DNA of 64,000 nt from Sambucus nigra (GCA_949130495.1 OX422210.1:638996585-639060584), one strand, 5' to 3'. Shown: positions 1-12,404, counted from the first letter of the stretch. Notes: generated from the sequence alone by a model not told the origin. Numbers and translations are program-made.

Positions 1-1000
1 AAAGGCACTTTTTTCTAAAGAAGACACCATAATAAAATGGGGTGGCGGAGAGGATGAACTGCACCATTATGGAATGGGCAAGGTATGTGAGGTTTCACGC
101 CTCATTATTGAAATCATTTCGGGCAGAGGACCTTGATTACGCCATGTATTTGGTGAATTGGTCACCAAATTCGACTCTTGGTTTGAAGTGTCCGGTCCGG
201 AGGAAGTATGGTTGAGGCATGCGGTTAACTACTCTAATTTGAAGGTGTTAGGATATCCGGGGTATGATCACATTTCTAGTGATGAGAGGACCAAAAATTA
301 CTCGAAAACTCGTTGATGTATTTTCTTAGTCTATGGAAAATGGGTGAGGGGGTTTAATCTTTGGGATTCATCTACTAGGAAGTAAGATGTTAGTCGGGAT
401 ATGAGGTTTGATGAGACATCTATATTGAAGGCCAAGGAGTTCCTAAAAGTATTTGATAGCGATGGTGTTAGAACCGTTGAGATTCCTTTAGTATTTTTGA
501 AATCATCAACCATCGATAGTGATGGTGCATCTACTATTGGTTTAAGTGATTCTCAATCGGATGATGACAAGGTTTAGGTGGAGACGAATGAGGATGTTTT
601 GGAAAAGGAAATGGTTGAGGTGCAAAACACCCAACGGGTATAGCAAGTACCATGCATAACACGTAATCGAGTGCGTCGAGTGATGAAGACACCATCTAGG
701 CTTTGTTGGGACGAGATCAATTACGCTCTCATTTGTAGTGAGGGTGATCCAACAATATACAAATAAGCCGTTAATTTTAATGTCAAGGCGAGTTGGATGG
801 GTGCTATATCGAAAGAGATGGAACCTCTAAAAAATAACTCTATGTGGATGTTAGTTACCAAACTCAAAGGGTGACTCATCGTTGGCTTTAAGTGGGTGTA
901 TATAAAGAAACAGGCAACCAAAAAAATGGAAGAACCAAAGTACAAGGCGAGGCTAGTAGCGAAGTGGCTTTCAAAAAAAGAGGGGATTGACTGTGATGAC
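1..1000 (+). pseudogene. Decayed Copia pol segment, copy 1 (integrase end to start of reverse transcriptase)
   Basis: Translation in shifting frames gives the end of a Copia integrase core (GVAERMN-like motif near 45-60), the integrase to reverse transcriptase spacer (SDERTK-like motif near 280-300), and the start of the reverse transcriptase (FKWVY near 885-900, then EEPKYKARLVAK near 930-960). Many stops and frameshifts break it. The following segment repeats the same order with related sequence, so two copies lie head to tail. The left part lies outside the window. The identity as Ty1/Copia pol rests on motif order, and the lineage is not resolved. Confidence 0.75.
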
Positions 1001-3400
1001 AGTACTAGAAGGAAAGTGGAAATCAATCGTGGAAAATTAAATGGGGAATAAGGTCAAGCATTTGAGGAGTGATAACGGGGGTGAGTAAATGGATGGTGGG
1101 TTCCTTAAGTATTTAGATATGCCGACATCATAAGGCACTTTGCTATAAAGAATTCTCCTTGAAAAAAAGGGGTGGCAGAGAGGATGAACTACACCATTAT
1201 AGAATAGGTCAAGTGTATGAGGTTTCGTGCCTCATTGACTAAATCACTTTGGGCAGCGACTCTTGATTACGTCATGTATTTGGTGAATCGATCACAAAAT
1301 TTTACTCTTGTTTTGAAGTTTCTGGAGGAACTATGGTCAGGGCACGAGGTTGACTACTTTAATTTAAGGGTGTTGGGATGTCCGGGGTGTTCTCATATTT
1401 CTAGTGATGAGAGGACCAAAAATAACTCGAGAATTCGACGGTGTATTTTCCTAGGCTATGGAAAAGGGGTGAATAGGTTCAAGCTTTGGGATTTAGCTAG
1501 GAGGAAGCTAGTTGTTAGTCGGGATGTGAGTTTTGACAAGGAGTTCTTAGAAATTACCGATGGTTGTCGTTTTATAACCATCGAGATTCCTTTGGTATTT
1601 CCAAAATCATCAACCACCGATAGTAATGGTGTATATACTAGTGGTTTAAGTGATTCTCAATCGAGTCATGACACAATTGAGGTGGAGCCGAATGAGGATG
1701 TTTTGAAAAAGGATTTGGTTGAGGTGGAAGACACTCAATGGGTGGAGCAAGTGCTATCCATAACACATGGTTGAGTGCGTCGGGCGATCAAGCCACCATC
1801 CAGGCTTGGTTAGGACGTGGTCAATTATGCTTTAATTTCTAGTGAGGGTAATCCAATGGCATATAAAGAGTTCATTAATTATGATGTCAAGGCGAGTTGG
1901 AGAGGTTCTATGTCAGAAGACATGGAAGCTTTAAGAAAAAAAACACTGTGAAGGAGTTGGTTCCTAAACCCAATGGGCGATAAATTGTTGACTTTAAGTG
2001 GGTGTATAGAAGAACCGAAGTACAAAGCAAGGTTAGTAGTGAATGAAACGGATTGACTATGATGATATGTTTCCCCGATGGTGAGTCATACTTCGATACG
2101 GGTGTTATTGGCAATGGTAGATTAATTCGATATGAATAGGAGAAAATGGATGTGAAAATGGTTTTTCTTCAAAGTGATTTAAAATAGCTTATTTATATGG
2201 CGCAACCCAAGGGGTTTAAGTAAGTGATAGAGGGAGATCATGTGTGCCGGCTTAATAAGTCATTGTATGAGCTTAAATAATCACCATGATAATGGTACAT
2301 ATGGTTCAACACCTTCATGTTGTAGGTTGGTTACACGAGGTATGGTCACGACCATTGTGCATATTTATAGCTTCTTGAGGATTGTAAATTTATTTTGTTA
2401 ATACTCTATGTGGATAACATGTTCATTACGTGTCGGGACATGTCACAGATAATGGAGCTCAAGGTGGAACTGAGTCGGGAGTTTAACATGAAGGATCTTG
2501 GTGCAGTGTAAAAGATTCTTGGTATAACAATCTGATGTGATAAAAAAGTTGGCAAGTTGTGGTTATCTCAGAAAAATTATATTTCACATGTAATCTGGAA
2601 ATTTGGCAAATTGGATGCTAAGGACACTTCTACACTGTTAGCTTCACATTTTGCTTTATCTGTAAAACACTATTCCTCTATGGATGATGATTTAATGGAG
2701 GTGGCTTCAACGTTATATGCTTGTGCCGTGGGGTGCTTATGTATGCTACGGTTTTCATGAGGTCGGATATCACCCAAGTTGTGGGTGTGGTTAGTAAGTA
2801 CATGTCGAATTTAGGAAAAGAGAATTGAAAATGGTGAAATAGATTCTTCGATATTTAAAAGAGAACCAAGTCTACAAGCATTGTGTTTGAGCCAAAGAAA
2901 GGGGTAGAGTTTGTCATGGGGTACGTGTATTCGAATTATGTGGCGGATATGAGTAAGTGGAGATCTACATCAGGGTATGTATTCACTATTGCTAGTGGTC
3001 CGGTATCTTAGAGATCCATATTACACAAAACAAGTTATTTATCTACTATGGTGGTGGAGTATATAGTACTTACTGAAGAGCCAAAGGAGGTGGTTTGGTT
3101 GAAGAGTTTGGTGAGTGAATCGGGTTTGAAGCAAGAGAGTTTTTGTCTTCACTATAACAGTCAAAGTTCTATGCATTTGGCTAAGAATCAAGTGATTCAT
3201 GCTCGCACAAAGAATATTGATGTGCAGTATCATAGAGCTTAGGATTGGGTTAATTCCAACGAGGTTTTGACTGAGTAAGTGCAAACAGATGATAACACAT
3301 TAAATTTCCTCCCCAAACTAGTCACTACGGAGAAATTTGGGCATTGCTTAAATCTTGTAAATCTCACTTCTTATCGAAGTTCGAGGAGAGGCTCCTAGAT
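1001..3400 (+). pseudogene. Decayed Copia pol, copy 2 (integrase, reverse transcriptase, RNase H)
   Basis: The segment restarts in the integrase core (LRSDNGGE near 1055-1077). It continues through the spacer, where the longest open stretch is 1217-1774 and carries LGCPGCSHISSDERTK and FLGYGKG. The reverse transcriptase follows (FKWVY near 1990; LYVDNM near 2400), then RNase H (SGYVFTIASG near 2975; frame 3048-3242 with AKNQVIHARTKNID). The usual reverse transcriptase YVDD box reads YVDN here, so a catalytic aspartate is lost. Stops occur throughout. The copy diverges from copy 1 where they overlap. It is a non-functional Copia remnant. Confidence 0.8.
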
Positions 3401-3950
3401 TAGGTGGAGTCGCACTGAGCTTGATAGATTTCAGGGTGATCTTCAAGAGGGTTCAATGGTTTGCATTCCGAGTTTTTTTGGTTGGATCATTAGGATCGCC
3501 AAGGTGTAGTTTGTGTGTATATTGGCTTTTCGGTGCCTTCGTGTTGGTTCATGGCTATTTTGGGAGAAAAATAGGACTTGCTCGATATTTAAAAAAATTC
3601 CACTTTAAGGAAAAACTATAAATACTCGCCTATTTTCTATTTTTCAAGGGTGTTAATAATTTTGTGAGTTTTTAAAGAGAAAAGTGAGTGAGACATTTTT
3701 ATTTAAATATTATTTTTTGTAAGTTGGTTGTGATTGACTTTTTCGATAGATAAGTGTGTGGATTTATACCCTTAGTGTTCCTTTGTTTATCAAAGAAATA
3801 AGAGATCCCATATTTGAGTACGTAGCCCTAGTTTGGGTGAACCTCGTTAACTTCTTGTCGTTTCTTTGCTTTGATTACTTGTTCATAATTTGTATCCTAC
3901 TTGTTGATACCTGGTTGGATTCGTTTTGAGCTTGCACACGTAGTTTATTT
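3400..3950 (+). repeat. Possible 3' LTR or downstream tail of the Copia remnant
   Basis: After the RNase H region a purine stretch (AGGTGGAG near 3400) resembles the polypurine tract that precedes a Copia 3' LTR. The following AT-rich DNA has a TATA-like ACTATAAATAC near 3616-3626. No matching 5' LTR is in the window, so the LTR ends are not defined. This is inference from position only. Confidence 0.35.
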
Positions 3951-4034
3951 TCAGAACAAGATCTTGGGTGCTTTTCGCACACCAAGTGTTTGATAAAATT
4001 TCAAAGTGAGTTTTATCATCTTGGTTTCTTAACA

Positions 4035-4282
4035 CAGGCTTGCTTTTGCTCAACACCCTACACCACCTGCCATTGACCTTGAGGCAGACATTACCGCGCA
4101 AGATGCACCACCAGCTCTAACTTCTACATCAACACCACCTCCTGCTGCTGTTGTCCCTACTGAGCAAGATGATGTTTCTAATTCCAACTCTAATTTTGAT
4201 ATTAAGGCGACCCAGTCACATAATTATTTTTTATTAGATAAGATTTTTTATTTATCCCATATTTTTGGATGGAGGAGACTAT
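4035..4282 (+). other. Exon-like orphan open segment, Pro/Thr/Ala-rich
   Basis: A splice-acceptor-like sequence (TTTCTTAACACAG near 4022-4034) is followed by an open frame with no ATG. It runs about 80 codons to a TGA near 4282. The peptide is rich in Pro, Ala, Thr, Asp and Asn (for example LEADITAQDAPPAL and STPPPAAVV), unlike the AT-rich DNA on both sides. I do not recognise a family. It could be a captured exon fragment or a low-complexity piece of a retroelement gag. Confidence 0.25.
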
Positions 4283-5179
4283 GAGTGTATGGTGATTGTA
4301 TGTATACGATGATACAATTTTAGATTTGTCAGATTTTGTACTCCTATTGTGTTTTGAAGTCAATACCTTGTATGTAGAGATTTTTTTGGTTATTCTTATA
4401 TACATTTTCTTGTTATATTGTGTTTTGATCATATTTTATATATACATGTTGATATTATCTTGCTTTTATCTCACTTAGATATATCTTTTTCTACTGTTGG
4501 TTGTATAAGATTCATATTTTATACATCTTATTTCGCATGCCGTGTATCCATATCATGATGTTATAACCTTATCATACCATTTTAGTGTCTTTCTTGATTA
4601 TATCCCCATGATTTACCCTTTGTTTCTCATAAAATTGGTTTATCAAGTGATTTCTGGCTTATGTCTTGCTAGTTTTTTTCCCACTTGATTATGTGATTTT
4701 GCTTACTATCATGCCATACGCATTATCTATGTATTTTTCTACTTTTCGTTTACTTTTTTGTGTCGAAAGGGGTAGAAACTTCCAAGATAGGGTGAGTTAT
4801 GTCTTTGATACTCTTGTTTGTATCCAAGGAAGAAACGTTGCTTAAAGGAAGAAACTTTTGATAAAACGGGATTTACATTATTTTATATACATACTATATT
4901 GATAATTATATGATTTAGTTCTTTCTCAGTTTAATATGCACTGCTTCATGCATATTTCTCGCATTTTTATATATATTTAAAGGATTCCCAATCAGAGGGG
5001 GTTTCTTTATGTGCATGTCACATATGCATGATCTTTTGGTGTTACTCATGTTTTATAGGTATCGTTATGATAATGAGGCTCGGTTTAATCCAGACTCGAC
5101 ATTAATAAGTATTTTAGACTTCATGTGTATTATGATAAGCTTTTCTCATTATGTGACGCATATGGAATGAGTCTTGTTT
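4283..5179. other. AT-rich stretch, no feature recognised
   Basis: T-rich on the + strand with only short chance frames. I see no conserved domain, LTR end or inverted repeat. Confidence 0.4.
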
Positions 5180-6085
5180 GTCGTAATAAAGTGTTTTGGA
5201 TTTTTAGAGGTTTGCCACATAATAGCCAAATGAGGACATAAAAAATGAGGACATTAAAAATGTAAACATTTATTATTATAGTATAAATGGCTTAATTCCG
5301 TGTTAATGCTTGATTTCATACATACATTTGGTATAAAGAGTCTTACTCATTAGACGTCTATGTGACCAACGAGTGGATGCATCAATTAAAATCATAAATT
5401 ATTTAAATTTTCTGCTAAAAGGGTGGATGAGCCCATAAACATCCCCTTGAATTCTTTGTAAAAAAAACGGTGACTCATAAGCTATTTTGAGAAAAGATGG
5501 CGAGAACAAGGGGTGCAAAAATGATCATCAAGTAAGGTAAAGTTGTTTGTTTGTTAACGAGTGCCCATGTGAGTTATTTATGATTCAACGTTACATGTTT
5601 TATCCAGGGTGTTCCAAGCGGTCATGTTACAATATCAAATTATTAGGATCATTTTTGGCTCACGACAATATGTAATTTTACAACATTTATTGTTGTATGG
5701 TATAACCCCGTAGATAGTGCAGGAAACTTCTCTAGTGTGAGCTTTCGGCTTCCAATAATAGAAGTAATGCAAATGAACTCTTTATCCCTTTCATTGTATG
5801 TTTTCATATGATCCCCGTTCATTCTTATGTTCTTAAATCTCATAAGTTTCTTCTAGAGTTTCTTGAGTATATAACATGATTGATGAATAAGTGGGTACCA
5901 CCAGGTAACACCACGTGAGCTATTCCGGAGCCTTCAATGATCTTAGCAAGACCAATTATATAGTAGAAAAATTCGTTGTATTGTATACCAAGTCTGATAA
6001 AAGCTTCTATTTTTTTTAAAATGGCGTGGATTGTCCCATTGTCTATTAGATAAGTATCATCGCTTGCTATTACTTTCGGATCCAT
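5180..6085 (-). pseudogene. Decayed Copia protease and integrase on the minus strand
   Basis: On the minus strand, 6085-5840 encodes a retroviral-type protease region (LIDNGTIHAIL in place of the usual D-S/T-G, then IIEGSGIAHVVLPGGT and SRNSRRNL). Then 5843-5649 matches the linker before the integrase (FKNIRMNGDH, LSTGLYHTTI). Farther left, in broken frames, come integrase pieces resembling GDVYGLIHP near 5435 and IDASTRWSH near 5370. In the protease the catalytic D-S/T-G is D-N-G. It lies directly left of the quasi-palindrome region, which could be this element's 5' LTR and leader. Confidence 0.7.
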
Positions 6086-6590
6086 ACCTTTGATAGAAGT
6101 AAATATAATTTAAAATTCAATCCAGCAATTATATGTAAAAAATGATAAGCAAACCCATCTCATTAACTAATAAGTATTCTAATAAAAATATAAAGATGAT
6201 GCTAAACTATTCATGTCTCAATGCTAAATGTTAATCTAGTACTTTAGAACTTCAGGTTCTATTAAACGTGTAGTATCCTTTAAAAAAAATTCCAATATTG
6301 TAGAACTTCGGGTTCTATTTTAGATTAATTATGAATTTTCATGTTTATATAACATTTATGTAAGAACTTCAGGTCCTCTCGTTTATTTGTGAAAACTTTG
6401 AGCCCCACAGATAATATTATTGAACTTTTAGTTCAATTTGATCTAAAAAGGTTCAAAATTAATGTTCATGGGACATTAATGTCCCCGCCCTAAATAATCA
6501 AAATTTTCACTTTTACTTATGGGAATTTATATATGGGAGCTTCAGGTCCCAAATCTTGAGAACTTTGGGTCTCATATTTTATTTTATTAT

Positions 6591-7279
6591 TGTTGATGCA
6601 AAAAACTGGACCGAATCCCATTTTTATGATCACAGATAAATAAATGAAAGCAATCCAATCAAGCACATAAGAGACAAAGATTTTTAAAGTGGTTCGGCTA
6701 TGAATAAAGCCTACGTCCACTGTTATTTTATTCCCAGGGGTTTACAATAGCACCATAGGGTGTAGAGAGAGAAAGGATGTGTATCTTGTGTATGGGGTTT
6801 CTAGGTTCTCTGGGATCTCTCCCCCCTCTTCTGGCTAAGGAGATACATGTATTTATAGTGATGGGAGATAAAGAGATTCAGTGTATGTAGACATTTATGT
6901 CTACATTCAACGAATCTAATTGTTGAATTGCTTGGTATGCTATGTGTTGTCATCTATTAATACAGTATAAATGTACATTAAGGCTCATTAAATGCGCTGT
7001 CATCTTCATTAATGCACATTAAATGCATAGTTATCCCTTGATCTTCCTGGTTGGTATGCCAACCAACTCTCCTCAGGTGCCGACTAACTCTCCTCGGGGG
7101 CTGACCAACTCTCCTCGGGTGCCGACTAATTCTCCTCGGGTACTGACCAACTCTCCTCGAGTGCCGACTAACATTCCTCGGGTGCCGACCAACTCTCCTA
7201 GGTGTCGAATATTGCCACGTAGGATGACATGTGTCCTTTTCTGATTGGTCCTCGTAGATGGAGAATTTTTACGTTAACA
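6591..7279. mobile_element. Solo LTR, Tat-type-like, duplication ATTAT
   Basis: The 689-bp block starts TGTTGATG and ends GTTAACA, and is flanked by the direct repeat ATTAT (6586-6590 and 7280-7284). There is no internal domain, so it is a solo LTR left by recombination between two LTRs. Its start, and a segment reading AAAGTGGTTCGGC then CCTACGTCCACTG, are shared with the LTR at 57738-58359, so both belong to related families. It contains a 21-bp minisatellite at 7058-7205. Confidence 0.88.
7058..7205. repeat. 21-bp minisatellite inside the solo LTR
   Basis: Seven imperfect copies of a 21-bp unit containing CTCTCCTCGGGTG, alternating between CCGACTAA and CTGACCAA starts. The unit length is a multiple of three, so it produces a spurious open frame of PTNSPRV heptads. 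The related LTR at 57738-58359 has a similar CTCGG-rich block at about 58130-58280. Confidence 0.85.
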
Positions 7280-7837
7280 ATTATATTTTATTTCAGGACA
7301 ATAATGAGGAAAATTATGCCCCAATCACAAATGATAATTTGTGAACTTTTTGTCACAATAATTATTAGGTCCAAGTGATTCAAAAACTTCGGGTTCCAAA
7401 ATTTAAACAAAAAGAATTTCAAGTTCTTTTATTTGTTAATTATAACTTCGGATTCAAAATATAAATTAATTGAACTTCAGGTTTAATTTTATTAAGTCTA
7501 GGAACTTTAAAGTCCCTTCCATATTATGTCGAAATTGAAGGTTTGATGAGGGCTTAAAAAATGTATTTGGAACCTCATGTACAAATATTAAACTTCAGAT
7601 TCAATACCATCTCTCGTTTATGAAAACTTTATTTGTGAGAACTTCAAGTTCAACAAATAAATAATTGAACTTCAAGTTTAATTTTCGTTGTGTCAAAACC
7701 TCAGGTTTGATCTAAAAAAATTGGGACTTTAGGTCCAAATTTCAATTTATTTTGGGGCACTTAATGTCTATTACCATAATATATGAATAATCAAAACTTC
7801 GGGTTTTGGATTAGTATATATTTTATAAGAATATCAG

Positions 7838-8993
7838 TGTGACATCCCGCCTAAAAAAAATACCAGGCGATCACTCCTATATCAAATTAAAACAGGAGTC
7901 TCATATGATTCATTCTTAGCATCACTGTCGAAAAATAATTTTATTACTAATATCCTATTAGGCTGGCGTCAAATTTTTAATTAACTAATCTTTTTAACCA
8001 AACCATTAAAATAAAACAATTACAACAGTTTATATGCAGCAACTGAAATGAAATAAAATAAAATAACCGAACACTCGGTACAATAATACAACCAAATCGA
8101 ATGCCGCACTAAAAGGCGATAAAAGAATAAATGAGTACAGTTGGGTCATAAGCCCGAATGTTGCTACAATACCTCCTATCTAGATCTCAATGATAGAAGC
8201 ATCTAATATAAACCTGCTTTCATCCACAGCTGCAGCAGCAAACGTCTGACTCGAAAGAATCATCATCCAGGCGTCCCTGTGTCTGGACACCTATATGTAT
8301 ATAGAGATAGCAAGAGGGAAAAATAGAGAAACATGTCAGAGCCCGAGTTTTGAAAACATTTTAGCAAGTGCTTAAAATCTATATTTTAAAAATATGTTAT
8401 TTCTCATATTTAAACTGGTATCGCTCTCACATGAGATACACCTCACCCCTCTTATAATGGTGCACAACTATCGCATACCTTTTTAAAGAATCTAGTTAAG
8501 CTACCCTACCTAACTAATGTAATTACCCATCTTCTAATAATCCTCATCAATTCGAGTACTAAGGACTAAACTTCTCCCCATTCCCAACATTACGTTACGT
8601 TCGTGCGTGGGGTGTCTTGCGAAGCGAAATCCAAACAAGGAACACCCCCGATACGCTACTGCGTGACAATGTTGATCATCGGGATCCATTAGGCCTTCAG
8701 TACATACCATATTTATACCATCCCGTATTTATTAATAGTTCTCATTAGAACATAAGATTCATCTTCATATAAATCCGGATATTCATTTACCGGAAATAAT
8801 ATCACACTTTATTCATTATTTTCACTTTAGACAAGGTTAGGTTATATGATATCTCATCTCATATATATATATACAATATACTATACGCAACAAGTATATT
8901 AATCATCCACCGAACTATAATATAAGTGGCTTAGTCATCCTCATTTACTAAGCATCCGTGGATTATCTCAAGTGCACATATATGTTAATCACA

Positions 8994-9025
<32 letters not shown>

Positions 9026-11194
9026 GCACTCCTAGGCTCAGCTGCGGTGCACTCGTACTCTGCTATCAAATCCCTGTACATCACGCACATAAGGATCACG
9101 CGTTCCGCATCACTTAGGAACCGTATCAATACAAATCACACATATTGGAGGCGAACATAGTTCACATACCCATGGGTCACGGACATACCTACGCTCCCAT
9201 AGTCAGCAGACTTATCGACTCACAAATAAGCCCTTCACAGTCCTATGTTCTTGAGGTACCAAATCTAAAATCCCCTCGAAGGCAACACAGGATAAGATTG
9301 TCCTCGCACGAATGCCAACCTCCCGTGATAGCAAGTATGGTAGGTATGTCATACACATAATAAACAATCATATAGGTACACATTCCACATATATAAATAT
9401 ATCATCAATTTGGTATTCACACAACCATATTATAATTATAGGTATTTCTCTCACCTATACATAATTCCCCACAGGTAATTATTTAACCCACGTATATAAT
9501 AACATTAGGGCATACGCACAATCCGTATAATAAATTTCCTACGTAGTATATTTATCTCTCGAATATCCTACGCATTTATCAATTTTAACTAATCCTCAAT
9601 ATATTATTTTCGAGCTTTTATCACCGCACGATGACAATACCAACAACACCGATATATTTATTCGTCCCATAAATAGCGATTTGTATTCCTCTCACCTATA
9701 ATAATTGTCATAAATAGACGTATCGGATGACTGCTCAATTCTCTTTAGCACGTATCCTAAATTTCATCCTAGTCACCTCATAGGATTTTATTCAACCAAA
9801 ATTGGCATATAAGTGTGTTTTCTACGCGCACAATTACTTATATAAAATTTTTCTCATCGAAACATCACCCCGAGTGTTACTCCTCCCAAACACCTCTATT
9901 TGGGCAAATCTTGGGGTTTACTTTCATCTAACCCAAGATACGTACCTTACTAAAAAAATATTTAGAAGTCCCCACACTATTTTTAGGAACCCCAAATATT
10001 TATCTCCAAAGAATTCTAGCTTTTATTTTTTCCAATTTCCGAGTGCATTTCCGAGTTGGTGATTTTACCCCAGAACTGCCATCTTATAAAAATTATAACA
10101 ATTCGAAGAAAAATCAGAAAAATACTTGTTCAGTGCCCACACGACCGTATCGAAAAGATCTACAACTTTCATGTTTTGATCGAGAGTTGAATCAGCGATC
10201 TTCCTATCCGAAATAGTCTGGAAGTGACGTTGGTCACTATTCACCTTCTTCTCCAAAAATCCAAACCTCCATTAAAACACCTCCAAGCTTTTTATCTCCT
10301 CTCCCATCATCAACCAACCTCAAACAACCATTAATACACATATAGAAAGGGTTCTAATCATCATAGAAACCATATTCAACAATTAATTTCAATAAATTCC
10401 AAGTTTATCAAATTGGGTATTAATCGAGTTATATCCGTTTTAATCTTCCGAAAACCCGTTTGATCCATGAAATTTCAATCCAAAAATCTTTAGTTTTATA
10501 CCAACTACAATATGAGAAATTAAACACACTAAATCATAAAGCAAGTTAAACACTTGCCTCGTGGATTAAATCCGACGACCACGAGTCGAATCCCGCGAAT
10601 TTTGGCCGGAAATCTCTTCTTTTCTTTCTTCTTCTTTCTTCTCTTCTTTCTCTCTTCTCTCTCTCTCTCTTACGGCTGATAGTTGGGGAAAATGAGTGCT
10701 TCCACCTCTTTAAATCCGAAATTGGGTATATACCCAATTGTTAAATGACTCGTGTACTTATTTACGAATCTCTACTAGTTCAAAAATGCCCGGAACCCAA
10801 ATACTACCACCGGGTACTCTATTTTGACTATCTCGGCCATTCCGAACCCAATGGCGCAGTCGAAATCTCCATCTGAGTCACTTAACTAAAATTCACTATT
10901 TTGACCCAACACGTTCAATACGCGTGTTTTTCAATTTAAAATATTTTTCTTTGTCGCTTTACCCCAGTGCGACATGTAATAAAAACAATCTACTCGTATA
11001 CTTAGTCTCGAAATATAATCCACGTAAATATTAATCTGTCACTCGAAAACTAATATTTACTATTCACTTTATAATATTGAATTTATTTAATTTCACTCAT
11101 TAATCCCAAAATTACTAGTCATAATAATTCCTCAAATCACCAAATTACATCCACAGTGTAATTTAATACCTTTAAAGTAGTACAGGGTATTACA
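7838..11194. mobile_element. Large solo LTR (3357 bp), duplication ATCAG
   Basis: The block begins TGTGACATCCCGCC and ends GGGTATTACA, with near-palindromic termini. It is flanked by perfect ATCAG repeats (7833-7837 and 11195-11199). Joining the flanks restores AGAATATCAGGTCC, another copy of the quasi-palindrome found on both sides, which confirms the insertion. There is no coding domain. Long LTRs with such TGTRACA..TGTTACA-like ends are known in the Tekay/Del chromovirus lineage of Ty3/gypsy, but that assignment is inferred. Inside is a (CA)n(TA)n microsatellite near 8993-9025 and a CT-rich tract near 10618-10670. Confidence 0.88.
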
Positions 11195-11325
11195 ATCAGG
11201 TCCAAAATTTGAATAGCAATTGGGGTCTTCAGATCCCAAATATTTGATTGTGATTGAAAACTTCAAGCCTCAAGTTTTTAAATAGTATTTTAGGAACTTC
11301 AGGTCCCAATAATGATGAATTGTAA
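11195..11325. repeat. Quasi-palindrome array, right part
   Basis: Continuation of the motif series after the large solo LTR, with GGGGTCTTCAGATCCC near 11220, GAAAACTTCAAGCC near 11253 and AGGAACTTCAGGTCCC near 11290. Confidence 0.6.
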
Positions 11326-11330
11326 AAAGA

Positions 11331-12404
11331 AAAAATGTGGCAATATTGGCCATAATAATAATAATAATAAAATACAAGATTGATATCCCGATTATTAAAT
11401 TATAAGTATGAAATTATAAATATTTAAAGACACATATCATTATAATCCATAACATTGTCATGCCCTGATATCGGGATAAGGAAGAGTCATTGCCACATGA
11501 ATATATAATGCTAATGAACATAAAGAATTGACGAGTATAAGTTTGTTATGAAAGCGAAGCAAATAAGTAGCAATTGAACCGATGCATGCATGAGACCTTA
11601 AATAAAAGATCTCAATAAAATAAAATATTATTGTGACTTAAAGGAATTAGATTCTTTGTTAAAAATAATAACAATATCATTAGACTTCACTCATCATAAG
11701 CACATGTACGTAATGAAAAAAGTAAACTAGATGTGGCTAACAATATTCATATGAAAGAAATTAAAGTTATAGACTATATCATTATGCCATATCTTTACAT
11801 ATTGAAATAGGTAATAGTGTAGGCTGTCATTTACACAAAAAGATACTGACCTCTTTTGGTGATTGTGTTTGTCGTCAGCTTTTCTTATGAAAAAAAATAT
11901 TGGATTTGTTCGATAAATGTTTGCTGGGCGAAGATTAGGGCTGGTAAATGGGCAGGTGTTGGCGAATTTAGTCGGGTTGGTAACAAGTTAAGGTCAGATA
12001 TGGGGGGGTAATAGTGGGTTAATGGTTATTGCAGATTGGATTTGGGTCGGATTAACTGCCAACCCATTTTCTTATTCAAAATTTTTAATTACGAATCTCT
12101 AGTTTATATAAGTAAGAAGGACAACGGGTCATTTATCAACTTGCCTAAATTCGCAAATAACCGCTGAGTTTTTAGCATTCCATATTCAACCCATTTGAAT
12201 CAAATATGATGGTGCTCATTCTTAACCATTGCGGGTAGAAATATGTGGACGGTACCATTTAGGTCCATTTTATTGGCCTTAGTAACAATAGAAAGTAGAT
12301 CCCGAGTAGATTGTGTTGATAATGTGTTAAAAGAAATAAGGCACGAAGAGAATTTTAGAGAGAAAAATAGTTTTTGTATTAATTAGTGTAATAATAATGA
12401 AGAG
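11331..12404. other. Non-coding spacer with a possible hAT-like fragment
   Basis: AT-rich DNA with a short (ATA)n run near 11351-11369 and no gene. From about 11936 to 12100 the sequence AGGGCTGGTAAATGGG and the following GGGTTGG-rich text resemble one end of plant hAT-type MITEs (compare 56711-57287). No opposite terminus or target duplication is visible, so it is at most a fragment. Confidence 0.3.

Larger units (their letters stand above)
6240..7837. repeat. Array of short quasi-palindromes (GAACTTCAGGTTC type), left part
   Basis: Outside the inserted solo LTR, this DNA carries about two dozen copies of a 13-18 bp motif near GAACTTCAGGTTC, spaced about 20-60 bp apart. Each copy can fold on itself. 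The arms vary while staying complementary: AGAACttcagGTTCT (6246-6260), TGAGAactttgggTCTCA (6557-6574), GTGAactttttgTCAC (7341-7356), TCAAAacctcaggTTTGA (7693-7710), GGGACattaatGTCCC (6470-6485). The series resumes at 11195 beyond the second insertion. It lies upstream of a minus-strand Copia remnant and may be its LTR or leader; that link is inferred. Confidence 0.65.

Noticed and set aside
7023..7244. Frame of PTNSPRV heptads
   Set aside because: It comes from a 21-bp minisatellite inside a solo LTR and has no independent gene features.
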